Shown here in pieces: positions 48,501 to 60,300 of a stretch of 64,000 bases of DNA. This DNA is from Desmodesmus armatus (Eukaryota; Chlorophyta; Chlorophyceae; Sphaeropleales; Scenedesmaceae). The stretch is taken from the NCBI GenBank assembly GCA_007449985.2, contig VIIQ02000124.1:62501-126500 (forward strand). The letters are read 5' to 3'. The notes beneath the pieces were generated by a model. It had not been told where the DNA came from and made no database searches. It saw nothing but the letters and a program-made list of their open reading frames with translations. The number at the start of each line of letters is the position of its first letter. Positions within the stretch are counted from its first letter, which is position 1. Both the position numbers and the translations under genes were made by a program.

Positions 48501-50703
48501 GTCCGAAGCTGTCTGTAGTGCCTGGTGCTAGCACCAGCGCTGGGCCAGATGCGAGTGACATGAGTTATGGCCGCCTCTGGCACAATGGCCCACGCACAGC
48601 ATAGGAAGCATGGTAAAAAGCATTCAACGATCAACCGAGGCCGGACCAGCCTGTGCTATGTTTGTTTGTGCTGTGTGTACAGCTCTGGGTATCCATGCGC
48701 GTCGACGCTAGTAACTCACCACTGTCCCCTGTGCCTTGATGGCTGTGTGGAAAGCATCCAGGTACTCACTGGGCCTGTTTGAGCAGACAACCAAGCAGCC
48801 ACGCTCAAGTATTGACTACTCTGCTACTAGCAGTACTCCAATTCCTACTTCTCTTTTCCTACTTCTCTGATTTGAACAACACTGGTTCCCGGAACCTGGC
48901 TGCTACTCATGAAAGGCCGCTCACTGGTTTGTAACACAGCCCCTCCGGTCCTATTCATGGCATCACATCCTGAAGATTTTACAGTGGGTGACATGCAGGC
49001 TGCTGCAAGAGCTTCACTGAGCAGGGCTGCTAACACTGGCAGCAAATCAGATGCCGTAGCACTTGACACCTACTCCCAGTATGTTGAGCGTAGATCTTGA
49101 GCGTACAGCAGGTGTCCCATGACGTCGCTGGTGATGCGCTTGGCAGCATCAGTCACGTCAAAGGTGTCGTGCTGGGCCATGTGGTCTGATGCACGCTGGG
49201 TGAGCTCAAGTACAAGAGGAACGACCTGCAGGGCATGATTCACACTGACAGGGGTGTTGATGTGGCCAGCATGTCTTCCAGCAGGCATCAAACCTACATG
49301 TGGCAGCTGCTGTGACTTTGTTGAGCCGTTTACTGTATACTGCAGCCTACAAAACAATGTGTGTTACGTACCTGCTTCATGTTGCTCATGCTGAAGCAGG
49401 GAGCAGTGGCCTGGCGCACAGCCTTCCAGTAGGCCGTGTCCCCAGAACTGAGGATGTTGGGCCCTCCAAAAGCATTCAAGGCGCCATACACCTGCCGACA
49501 AACACACAAACGTCAGAAAATGATGTGACACGCGTTTATCGTACATGTACGACGTATACTTGCCACCGTAAAGCAACAAAAAGAATTTGTGAGTCCTAGG
49601 TGTTGGCTGGGTGGGTTCCACCCACCCTTTTGGTCGTTTGCCATTGGCAGACTAGCAGTTTGAAGCTGCATAACCGTCATCGTATGAGGACAGCAAGGCA
49701 ATTCAGGCCACCAGCAAGCAGCAGCTGGACACACTCCATGAAACAAACGACTGTCGGTGGCACCCAGCTGTTACCGTCACTGCCCACCTCTTGTGGCTTG
49801 GGGCAGTAAGGACCGGGACCTGCAAGAACGTCGAGCGGGTGTGCAGAATCACTTTGTTGGGCAAAGCAGTGTAGTTCCTACTGCTACAATGGAATCTGGG
49901 CATCGACTCTCCATGCGACCACAAACTCAAGCTCTGGGTGCGGTCATGCGCAGTAGCTGCTTCAAGTTGACAACTCGCAACACACACCATGCCGCATGAC
50001 ACCCATAGACTGCCCCAAGTTCCCAGTCACAGATAATCAGGATTCCATGTGTGCAGGTGACTACACATGCAAGCAATGCTTCACCTTGTTCAATCATCCT
50101 GCAACAACAGGGCATCGTTGTGAACATGCCCTGAGTTCAACCCCGGGGCGATTTGGCACAGCGTACCTGTCTTGCGGGTGACGCGTGCGATGGTGTCTGG
50201 GTCACTGAGCACCACACCCAGCCCATGCGGGGCAAATGCGATTTTAAAGATGGGTCCGTAGTCATTTGCCCACTTGAGGAAGGTCCAAGGACCCTTGGGG
50301 CTCAACAGGAGAGGGACATGGCCTGCATGCAGCAGCAGTGGCCGATGCAGGGTGCTGACTTGCTGCAAGGACGCACTCCCAATGATGGTGTTGCCGCAGC
50401 TGCTGCTATGCAGTTTGACTTGAGTGCTTTGGCAACACTCATGTGTGTCTTACACCCCAATAAACGTGCCACTTGTCCCCCATGCGCTTTGTGCTGCTGC
50501 TGCAGCAGCAACTGCTGCTGCTGCTATTCAGGGCCACCTGTTGCATACCTACCTAGGAGCCCACCAGACGACTCGGGCCCTGGAATGGAGGACGCATCGT
50601 ACTTTTGTTTGATTGTCAGGCACCCCAGCACGAAACGTGCGAAATTTCGTAGAAGCACCAAACAGATCACCCCAGCACAGCATAAAACTGCTGCGGCCAA
50701 CAT
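45539..50703 (-). CDS. Cytochrome P450, array copy 3 (intact, with an extra intron)
   Basis: Exons 50703-50553, 50322-50167, 49819-49788, 49491-49372, 49225-49074, 48774-48720, 48309-48168, 47897-47761, 47354-47285, 46897-46734, 46448-46171, 45758-45539; 1,677 nt, 558 residues, all in phase. The first exon was found by phase and pattern: Met at 50703, hydrophobic anchor VLCCAGVICLVLL, then SIPGPES. Motifs: AGFETTSLAITW (I-helix), ETMR (K-helix), PQRW, and haem FLTGPRDCIG with the Cys codon split by the last intron. Differences from copy 1: an intron splits the third exon after PYCPKPQE (introduced at 49788/49491), and the loop between PQRW and the haem motif is about 30 residues longer (Ala/Gly/Pro/Glu-rich). 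It is presumably an ER-anchored mono-oxygenase. The N-terminus and the B-C region (PHGLGVVLSDPDTIARVTRK) are more divergent than those of copies 1 and 2, suggesting an altered substrate. Confidence 0.9.
47025..47063. repeat. Perfect 19-bp inverted repeat with 1-nt spacer in P450 copy 3 intron
   Basis: Arms 47025-47043 (CCGCACTCCCTCTTCAGAA) and 47045-47063 are exact reverse complements around a single C. It lies in the intron between exons 47285-47354 and 46734-46897. Near-zero spacers are hard to maintain in cells, so this could be recent. Confidence 0.95.
47131..47222. repeat. Two direct ~42-bp repeats (50-bp period) in P450 copy 3 intron
   Basis: ACCTCAACAATGCTTCACAC followed by CCTTGCCTTyGTTCAATGCA occurs at 47131 and again at 47181, with one or two differences. 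It is in the same intron as the perfect inverted repeat at 47025. Confidence 0.9.
48066..48093. repeat. (GACAA)n pentanucleotide repeat
   Basis: Five GACAA units plus a partial one, in the intron between exons 48168-48309 and 47761-47897 of P450 copy 3. Confidence 0.9.
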
Positions 50704-51787
50704 CGCGCGCGTGTAGCAACCTGAACGCTATTGATGAATGTTGATCATTCAATCGATACATCTCAACGTGACATATACTGTGTGTTGCGTTTGTGACAGC
50801 CGACTAATTTGCGACCGGTTACGCAATATCGTCAGCCCCAAGAAATCACGTCGTTTGTGCTTGAATCTGATCTTTATTGGCCTTCAGACCTGCAAAAATC
50901 TTTTACAGAAACGTCGTAACGTGACGTCAACACTGTTGCCCAAACTTCCCACAAACAATGTGTGTCAGGGCGCCGCACACACACGACAGCATGGCTGGCT
51001 GGTGCACTAGAGATCCCTGCAGCACAACCCAAACTTCAAACGTCGTGCACATAGACACGCCTAACATTCACCAAGGCAGCCGTGAGATGCAGGACACCAC
51101 CTTACTCAATTCCGCGTTGATGCAAGCCGCATGTGCGGCTGGCCTAGGAGGGTGCCAAAACACTGTGCATGCATGCAATGCCCCCTCATGCGAAGATACA
51201 GCGTTTGCCTGCACCGCTGTGGCAGCACATCCAGATGCATGCGTAATTTCATCTGCGTGCCCCCAGAACAGGTACAAAGCCAGTGTGCAAGCCACTCTTG
51301 CCGGTATGGCAGGAGCTGTGCACGTAGTGTGCGCAACGTGCGGGTGCGGCACACATGACAAATAAGGTTTGGAAGGGGAAACGACACGATTGCTGCGTCG
51401 TGCTGCATCTGTGCATTTGCGCCGTACATCCCTGAACATGTATGATTATACTGGTGTTGTTGGCATGGCCTTCAACCGCCATTGGCTGCACACGTGTCGT
51501 GATGGTTCCAAGCATGAAAAAGAATACACGCTGCACCCTGCCCAAAACACTCCCGATTGGGACACACACCACACATTGCACCTGTGTTTGCAATATATCT
51601 GGAACACCATTGTAGCCCACCCACACCTGAAGAGTATTGCCCAGTGACAATGTAACAAGGGCACACCAAACCCATTGCCAATGACAGGGGCAACACGCCA
51701 CCATGTTGACAGCTGCACACTCGCTTTGAACAACCGCCTGCATACACACACCAGTTACTCAAAACCATGCACATGCCCACACAACCC
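50704..51787. promoter_or_regulatory. Intergenic: P450 copy 3 upstream region and copy 4 3' region
   Basis: About 1.1 kb. It contains open frames on both strands around 50958-51750, including a Cys-rich plus-strand frame (50958-51365), but none has a domain, signal peptide or exon partners. The first 100 bp upstream of the copy 3 start are AT-richer, as expected for a promoter. Nothing further recognised. Confidence 0.4.
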
Positions 51788-54700
51788 TCACCCCCTTGCC
51801 TCCAGCCTAAGCATCATGTGACCGGACAGGGGCTGAAGTGTGATGTGATCTACTGCCAGGGCATGTGCTGCCTTCACCGCCGGCTGCCCTGTTGCTGCTG
51901 CCAGCTTGAGCTCCTGCTCCAGCTCAGGCCCTGGGCTGAACCTGAAGCGGGACAGCAGTGTGGCCAGCACCACCTGTAGCTCCAGCTTGGCTAGGTTCTG
52001 GCCAATGCTGCACAATGCAGAGCAGTACAATGCGGCCAGCAAACAGCAGCAGCAGGTAGAGGACAACTTGTAAGTCACCTGCACAGCGCTTGTACAGTCT
52101 GAGGCTGCACCAGACAGACATGCGTTGACTGTCGCAGCTGGGGGAGCACACATCACTCATTATTATGACACACATTCCCACTGCTTGGATCTCCTCTCTC
52201 TGTCACTTACGGGGGGTCGGACCCCCTGTGACCCCCTATGACAAAACCTGCCATCGGGCCCAGTTCAAGTTCACCCACCGCAAGCGGCCGCTCTCTCTGC
52301 AACAGTTGCGTAGTCCTCCCTCGAGCCTAGCAAACAGCAGCAGCAGCAGCAGCAAACTCACCAGTCGCGTTGACCAGTCATGAAAGTGAAGGGGTCTGGA
52401 GGACCTCCAGCTGCTGCCTGGCTGTTGGGACTAGTCGGACTAGAGGCCTTGGTGTCAGTGCCAGGACCACTTGAAGCTGCGGCTGCTGTCATCCACCGCT
52501 GTGGTTTGAACTCAAGGACATCTGCTCCATAGTTGCGTTCGCTGAGGGCGTAAGGCAGGAGGGGCATCATGACGATCGTGCCCTGCAGGCAGGTGGGCAG
52601 GAAGTGATGCAGGGCAGCATGAGTGGAGTGCAGCAGCTCCCTTGCGCATGTAGCTCGTGACAACATCGCTCAACGGTTGAAGAAGTAGAACTGATCAATG
52701 GTTGATAGATACCTGACTTCACTGATCCCCATGCATCGCCACGATCAGGCTGGTACTCATCACTCAGTGCGACAATCAATGCCTGTTGAGTGCTCAGCAG
52801 AGCACAATGCTCAAATCCAGTCAGAATTTGAATATGAGGTTGAAATAACCATGTGCTGGCTCACCTTGGGTATGTGGTACCCGCACAGCTCGGCACCTCC
52901 CTCATCCACCACATGCCGTGAGCCCCCAAAAGGCACAGGGCTGCACAGCCTGAGGGACTCCTTGATGACAGCTGACAGCAGCGGCAGCCGGTTGAGGTCA
53001 GATGCAGAGAAGTCCCTGCCGAGGCTGGTAGTGTTGGCTGCAAGGCCTGCTTCCTGCAGCTCCTCGTACACTTGCTGCTGCACATCGGGGTATGCTGACT
53101 GCAGGGTGAAGGGCACAGCAGCAACAGAAGCTGTGACATTACTTCTCCTCAATGGGCACTGCAGTGTGGGCTTGCCAGCCGCGCAAGATGAGCGGATTTG
53201 CAACCTCTCCTGCAGTGCCCAGGAGACGCCACCAGCAAGTCACACTAACAAAACTTGCTTGCTCGACAGTTTCCCCTGCCGGACATGGCTAGGGACGCAA
53301 CAGCTACTGGCGCTGGTTGAGGCATGTTGTGGTAGTATTATGCACTGTTACCACACACCACGCTGAAATGCACCACCACAGCACTAGCACCAGGATAGGT
53401 GGCGTTGTGACCGAGCGTCACTCACCAGTATCGTGAGGCACCATGTGATTGCGTGGCTGGTGGTCTCAAACCCAGCTGCCATGAAGGTGGCAATCTCCCC
53501 CTTGGTATGTGCATCGTCGATGGGCTTGCCTGTGGCTGGGTCAATGGCTGACAGGATGTGAGCTGCAGCATGTGAATATCAAACAGTAAAAAACAGTACG
53601 ATGTTGGATATGAAGCCACAACCACTGGTTTGTGGCACAAAGAGGCCAAAGGGCTCTGTAGTTTGGCGTTATGAACTAGAATGCATGCGCCCTACAAGGC
53701 TGAGCAACAGCGACAACTCCATAATGTACCTAGAACCATCAAAGCCCGGACAGCAGTGCAGCACCTAAAATGTGCAGCTCCTAAAATGTGCAGCACCTAA
53801 AATGTTGCTACGTTCAGGAAATTGTGTGAATCACTTGGCCCAGGCATACCCGTGAAATGGTCGACTGCTGTGCCGTGCTGACTCTCAAGGCTTAAGGGTT
53901 CCGGCTTGGAATGCTTTCACACACATGCCCCTAACCCGAATAGCCACTGTGACGGCTGTGCCTACCTGCAATGGTGTGTGGTGCAGGGGGCTGCTTCCTG
54001 AGCTGCCTGACCTTCTGGCCAGCCCAAGCATCATGCCTGGCAAGGCAGCGCCTCTGCAGCCGCACCTCAGGATCCCACAGCCGCCACAGGTGGAAGGGGT
54101 TGTTGAACTGCAGGCGTGGAAACACGAGCACAACATTGTTTGGTTGATAGGTCAACGTGACTGCTCAGACAGCTTGACTGCTCAGAGAAGCAATCCCACA
54201 GCTGGTTTTCATTCATCGCTCGATGACATTGCCTGCTGTAAGCAAACTTATGAGGCACTATGGGACCTTTTGCACCCGTTATGAGAGCACCATCCAGCGG
54301 TTCAGTCCACTTGCAACAATCCCCCCCTTCCCTGGTCCCCAATTACGCCAGCGGCTGGTAAGGACTTACCAAAGATGACTCAGCCTTCAGTACTGGGTAC
54401 AGGATGTCCAGATACTCACTGGGCCTGCACAAAGAGGCAGTGTGTGCAACCACAACTGTGCTGACAGGCTGTCATCCCCAACACTAGTGTGTCCTACTCA
54501 CTGACAAATGCCTGCATACCTCAGGGGAGGTGGCATCGCCGGTGCCTCCAACAGGGGGCGGGCAGGCTAGAAAGCATCCAGTTGCGGTTGCATCACATGC
54601 AAGTGACTGCCATGTTCATGGCGATTTTGAACAACCCTTACTGACTTGCAGCAAGGCATGCATAACACTGCAAGCTAGCACAATTCCAACGGCAGTGGTT

Positions 54701-56497
54701 GGCAAGAACAATGAAGGGTGGTATAATCATCATAAATGCAGCAAAGCAGCCGGCACTCACTCCCATGTCACTCCTCCCAGGTCCTCCCCATACAACAGGT
54801 GTCCCATGACGTCGCTGGTGATACGCTTGGCAGCGTCAGTCACGTCAAAGGTGTCGTGCTGGGCCATATGGTCTGATGCACGCTGGGTGAGCTCAAGCAC
54901 AAGAGGAACAACCTGCAAACAATAGCCAGCAGCGCTATTTTTCATAACAGCCCCCACAGCTGCAAGTGTGAGGCCAGCATGTTGATTGTGGCATCACTCT
55001 GTGAGTGTCAGGGCCTTTGCGATGCAAGTTGACAGGTGGCAACCACATTGTGAATGAGACTGTCATCGCCCACTCAAGCTGTGAACCCGTGCATGGCTGC
55101 AGATCTGCAGCTATGCACCGGTATGCTGCTCTGCAATCCAAGAAAATATCACACCCACTGCGCAGTGGTACCAGAAGCATGATCGGCTTTGTGGACAATA
55201 TGTCCATGTTTCTGCTCAGGAACATTATTCAAAAATCGCTTGAGATTTTTGAGTAAAAATCAAAAACCACAATCCAACCCTGCACCCACCTGCTTCATGT
55301 TGCTCATGCTGAAGCAGGGCGCAGCAGCCTGGCGCACAGCCCTCCAATAGTCCCCATCCTCGGCACTGAGGATGTTTGCTGCCTTGGGCCGCGTGGATAT
55401 CTCCATCACTTCGTAAATCTCCCTTGACTTTGGGAAGTAGGGGCCTGGACCTGCAGTTTTCACCGTATGACACACCAGCAAGGCATCTGCTCATGCCAGC
55501 AACTAGGGTTTACTCAAGCAGACCAAGCACTGCTGAAGGCTGGTCTCCACCAATGTGTGTTGAGGTTCTGCAGCAACGTCAGGCGCAGGTAATGGCATCA
55601 CGTGCTGTCGATGTTGATTGACATGTCTGCCGTCACTTATGTGCACCCCCCCCCCCCCTTGCGCCCCCCAATGCTCTTGGCAGGCCAGCTGGGCCGACCC
55701 AGCTGACATGTGTGGGCTATAACACCGGGTTGCCCCATGGGCGTCTAGCGCCCCTGCACAGTGCTCAGAGCTGAGTGCACCAACCCAGGACACCTGCCGA
55801 TCCATCATCATACCAGTTTTTTTTCTCCATCATCATACCAGTTGACTCACCTGCTCTCCGTGTGACCTTGCTGATCTCATTTGGGTCTGTGAGGACGACT
55901 GAGAAGTTGTGCAGGAACTGCAGCTTGTAGATCTTGCCGTGGGTGTCGGCCCACTCAGCAAACTGCCATGGGCCTTTGGTGCCTGCGATCTTGGGCACAT
56001 GCCCTGATTGGGAAGGTGGTGGTGGTGGTGGTGGTGGTGGTGGGGGGGGGGGGTGTCAGCAGCAGGCAGGTAAGAACGTGTGGCTACAATCTTGGGCACG
56101 TGGCCTGATGAGGAAGGTGGTGTTGGTGTTGGTGGTGGGGTGGGGGGGGGGGGGGGGGGTCAGTGCAGGCAGGGGCCAACGTGTCGTTGTGTGTTGCTGT
56201 GGCTGACTGGATGTGATGCAACATGCCAACAGTGGAGCCAGGTCAACATCAAGAGACGGCCTCGTCTGTCTCCCTGAGTGCCAAGGCTGGTGAGTGATTG
56301 TGCGTGCATGAGGCCCTTGGCTTTACCAGCTGGTCTGCACCAGGAGGGGTTGGGTTACCTGTGAGAAAGCTGACTATTGGAGGACCTGGGATAGGGCTTG
56401 TTAGGAACTGGCGCCTGGCTGTATAGATTTGGACCAGGATATGCAGCAGCTTCAGCACCACATAGCCAAGCCCTGCCCCTGCCAGTAACCACAGCAT
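51788..56497 (-). CDS. Cytochrome P450, array copy 4 (intact, one intron fewer in the K-helix region)
   Basis: Exons 56497-56359, 56003-55851, 55450-55290, 54912-54761, 54424-54370, 54107-53966, 53562-53426, 53098-52865, 52582-52362, 52007-51788; 1,614 nt, 537 residues, all in phase. Motifs: anchor (LLAGAGLGYVVLKLLHILV), PIPGPP, AGFETTSHAITW, ESLR (K-helix), PQRW, and haem FMTGQRDCIG with the Cys codon split by the last intron. Exons 8 and 9 of the other copies are fused here into one 234-nt exon. Met 56497 was chosen because the anchor then aligns with the other copies; an in-frame ATG at 56584 would add 29 residues, some resembling a targeting leader. Intron 1 contains a tandem duplication of its own acceptor and exon start (about 55985-56185). 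It is the most diverged member of the array, at its upstream end. Confidence 0.9.
53757..53803. repeat. Three tandem ~17-bp units (CAGCACCTAAAATGTG)
   Basis: CAGCACCTAAAATGTG, CAGCTCCTAAAATGTG and CAGCACCTAAAATGTT in succession, inside the P450 copy 4 intron between exons 53966-54107 and 53426-53562. Confidence 0.9.
55647..55658. repeat. Poly-C run in P450 copy 4 intron
   Basis: About 11-12 consecutive C on the plus strand in the intron between exons 55851-56003 and 55290-55450. Confidence 0.8.
55985..56185. repeat. Two tandem ~100-bp units covering a P450 splice acceptor, each with a G-rich microsatellite
   Basis: Unit 1 (about 55985-56080) and unit 2 (about 56088-56185) share CGATCTTGGGCACATGCCCT-like sequence (exon 2 start and acceptor on the minus strand), then (GGT)n and a long G-run, then a CAGGCAGG-type end. 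The upstream unit has a decoy acceptor followed by coding-like sequence (HVPKIV) that soon leaves the frame. The G-runs (12 or more) are potential G-quadruplexes on the plus strand. Confidence 0.88.
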
Positions 56498-57375
56498 TTG
56501 CCTGATGCGTAGTTTCGTCGATCGGGTTGAGAAGAAATTATATGGTCCTGTGAACGTCGAGATAAATAGCGGCAGAACGGCCACAAGTTACCAACAGGTT
56601 ACGAGAGACGTGTTATGTTCTGCTGGTTCTGTACAATCACAACACTGATCGCTCGATGACGCTCACGTAGTCGGCGATGGTACTTCGCAATAGGGATTCA
56701 CACAGCAATGGCCTTGGGGAAGTCGATGTTGGGGTGGTCAATGTTGCAACGTGATTTGACCAGCCTGCATTGACAGCCTGCCACTGGTGGTCGCCTCAGG
56801 GCCCCACTGCTCAGTTGAAAGAGATTCAGGCCACCACAACGCGTTCACTCATGGCGCGTCACTCATGGCTGTGCTGTCCACAGCACTGCCTAGCCTTCAA
56901 GTGCTGCCTGCCTAAAACATCCAATAGCACGCGCAGTAGTGCGATGTATCCTTCAATGCGGCCAAGCTTGTGCCCAACTGCAGGATAGACAATTGCAGAC
57001 GAAAACCACGTGATGAGGTGCACAGGCTGGTCAAGTTGACACAAGACGATCACACATCAGCTTGCGCAAGGTTGTACTAGCTGAATGCAAGCCCAAGCTG
57101 CTGGATGCTTCGCCATCCTGCATTGGCCACCTGCCTTGCGTACAAACAATCCAGCAGCTGCAAGCCCAACATTGCTGACAACCTCCCGCCTGAAAAGCAG
57201 TTGCACCTTCAGCAGCTGGCCAGTCTCATAGGACCTCCCCCACCACTCCCACCTCACCTGATTGACTGCCACCAGGGTAGCAGCTGCAACTGGAAGCATG
57301 ACCTCGAAACCACAACAACTCGAAGCAACGGGGGATTTCATACATCCATGGCATGTGAGGTGTCTCCTTTCCTGC
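56498..57375. promoter_or_regulatory. Intergenic: P450 copy 4 upstream region and RAD51B 3' region
   Basis: About 880 bp between same-strand genes; it should contain the array's outermost promoter and the RAD51B 3' UTR. No coding exon or repeat is recognised. Confidence 0.4.
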
Positions 57376-60300
57376 CTATCCAGGCGGGGCATTGGCTATA
57401 GGGATGTCAAGGGCGGAGTGTGGCACCACTGGCACAGCAGCACGGCCTTCCATGCCAGGGTCTTGCTGCACACCTCCAGGAGTGATGATGTAATCCACGG
57501 CCACGTTGGCACTCAAAGGGGACTTTGCGATCTGCAGAGCACAGCAGTGCCAGCACGTCGAGCAGGGCGTAGGGACAGTACTATGTGTGGATGTGTGGGT
57601 GACGGTGGTGTTCTCCATGGTTTGTCAGGGTAAGTGTCTTTTGTGGCAGATCCCATCACAGCTTTCCCGCAAGTGACGGCCTTTTTCTGCTGTTCACCAC
57701 TTTGCGTGCACCAATGACGCACAGATCGGCACGCACAGATCGCCAGCCCGACTGCTGCCCGTGGCATGGAGATCAAGTGCGCACAGCGTCAACCCTGTCG
57801 CGCCCCCCACACTGCAGCCCGTATGCATGTGACAGCCTGTCCAAGCGCAGTACACACTCCTCCACGTTGCACAAACCATACCCACCATGATGGACCTGCC
57901 CTCGCCCCTGCGCTCCAGCACGAGGCGCACGTTGACCGCATGGGCCCACTTGGTGCCTAGTGCAGCTGACACCTGGCCCTCTGTGCTGCCGGCTGGGTTG
58001 CCTGCGGTTGACAGGGGTGCCTGCATTTGCTGGAAGGAGTGCACAGCTGGGCCGGTCATCCTAGCTGTCACCTGCACAGCACAGCACAGCAACCGCACAG
58101 CACAATACAGCATGACCACTGCATGGCATATGCAATCAGAGCAGCATGCACAATGCCATATCATTGGAGTCATAGCGGATGTTAGAAGTGAAGAGCCCCA
58201 CGAGAACTTGACATTCAACGCGCCACCCTGCCGTGATAGGCAGTCTCAAGCAGGCCACATTCAGCATGCATGTGTGCCCCCTGTACCTGATTCGTCACCA
58301 CCACGGGAATGCGGTTCGCCTCAGCAACTGCCTTGAGCACGGCTGCCTGCTGCCCCAGCATCTCCCCGCGTGCTGCCAGCGCGGCCGCCTCCCCGCCCCC
58401 ATACTCCGTGCGCAGCAGGGCTGCAATGCTGTCTAGGATGATGAGCTTGACGTCACGCTGTGGCACCTGCAGGCACACCACACCCCAGCACAGCACAACA
58501 CTGCCTCAGTCAGGCAAATCACACAGAGCACAGGATAACACCGCCGCAGCAGGGCTGCAATGCTGTCTAGGATGATGAGCTTGACGTCACGCTGAGGCAC
58601 CTGCAGGCACACCATACCCCAGCACAGCGCAGCACAACGCTGCCTCAGCCAAGCACATCACATACAGCACAGCATAACATTGCCACAATCAGGTTTCTTG
58701 CCGCTTCTCAGCTCCCTGTTTGGTGTGGAGCTCTGTCTGGAACCATGCAGCATTGACATCGACATGCACCATGCACGCCACCACCAGTGAAGGTTCTGCT
58801 CTTTCGAGCTTGGCGTTTAGGAGGGCAAAAAGGCATGGGCAGCTGCAAGCACACACGTTATCTTTCGCCCCCGAAACCCGCAAGTAGATGCTGCGCAGTG
58901 CCTGAGCACTGCAACTGATGAAAAGAAGCAGTGTGGTGGAGTCCACAATTCCTGTGACAGGGAAACCCCATGCTGCGTCTACGGTCGTACATCACACGCT
59001 CTTGCACCTACTCACCAAGGTTGTCAGTTGGTTCAGCCACTGCAGCAGCTCCTGTGGCGTGTGTGTCTTGACAATCAGCACCCTGTTGAGGGTCTGGTCC
59101 AGAATGTCTTCGGCGGGGTCCACCATTGCTGCCGTGCCGTCGGCCGTGGCAGCAGTGGCAGCAGCGATGGCAGCGGCTGGGGCTGCTGCGATGCGTGCAA
59201 TGATCATTTCTTGCAGCCGCTGCAAGGATACAAAGGGAGGGCAGGCAGGGAGGGAAGTCCGCTATGACCTGAAAAAAAGCTACGCCCTGACAGCATTGCA
59301 GCCCTGCCAAGACTGACAGACGCCCGCACACAACCCAGAAGGGCTGGATGCCATGGCAGCTTCACATCGACAACTTTGACTCTTCAACTACATCAGTCGG
59401 GGTTGATGCATCTGGTGCCAAGCAATAACACACAAGCATTCATGCCTGTGGACATTTTTTAACAGGGCTTGCTACGTACGTCACTGCTGAACTTGCCCTC
59501 CGTGTCCAGGTAGAAGACTGGGGCAGCCAAGCCACCCAGCGGAGCAGGCAGAGCGGCCTGTGAAGCATGCAGCAGCCGCAACAGCACATGCGCTTGAAAT
59601 GGTGGCTGGTGCAGTTGACGGCCATCAGGTGGCGTCGCACACGTGGGCTGTCTGCTTGTGCAGGCAGGTTGGCAGACTCTTACTGTAGACAGCTGGTCGG
59701 CAGCGACTCCTAGCATGCGTAACGACCAAAACCCACAAAGACAACAGAACTGCTGCGACAGTGCATGTGTGTCCCACCAGTGCACCTGCAGGATTGCTCA
59801 ACCACTGCCGCACCTGGAGGGCCAGGGTGTAGCAGAACTGGCTCTTGCCGACAGTAGCCGGGCCCACGAGCTCTGTGATGGCTGCTGGAGGGACACCAAT
59901 GCGCAGCGCATCGTCCAAAGCCTGCGACACCAACGGCAGGTGAATCGTACTACATACGATGATGATGTACCGCTAAACTTTGCTTGACGCGTTTAGGATG
60001 CGGCGGCAGCTTGTGCCCAACCAGAGCATGCCAGGTTCACTGGTGTGCGCTGGTGACAAGAATGCATGTCTGTAACACCTCAAACACGTAGCGCTGTGCA
60101 TTGCGCGGAGTTGCAAACATAGCGTGCAAGGCAGGTGAAACAGCAACTGACAATGGCGGTGCGCATACACAGAGAGCCTAGTCACTCACAGGAAGGCCAG
60201 TCAGGATTTTCACTGAGTGCATGTGGAGAGTGCTGTGCAGCTCCAGGGCCTGCAGGACAGCAGGTGTAGAAAGGGGAGGGGGTGGGTTGGGGGTGGCGGC

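Noticed and set aside
50958..51365. Possible small Cys-rich protein of 135 codons on the plus strand
   Set aside because: It has no signal peptide, no recognisable domain and no supporting splice partners, and an equally long open frame exists on the opposite strand; it is likely chance in intergenic DNA.
56249..56584. P450 copy 4 start at 56584
   Set aside because: It would put 29 extra residues before the membrane anchor, unlike copies 1-3; the internal Met at 56497 aligns better, though the longer form is not excluded.
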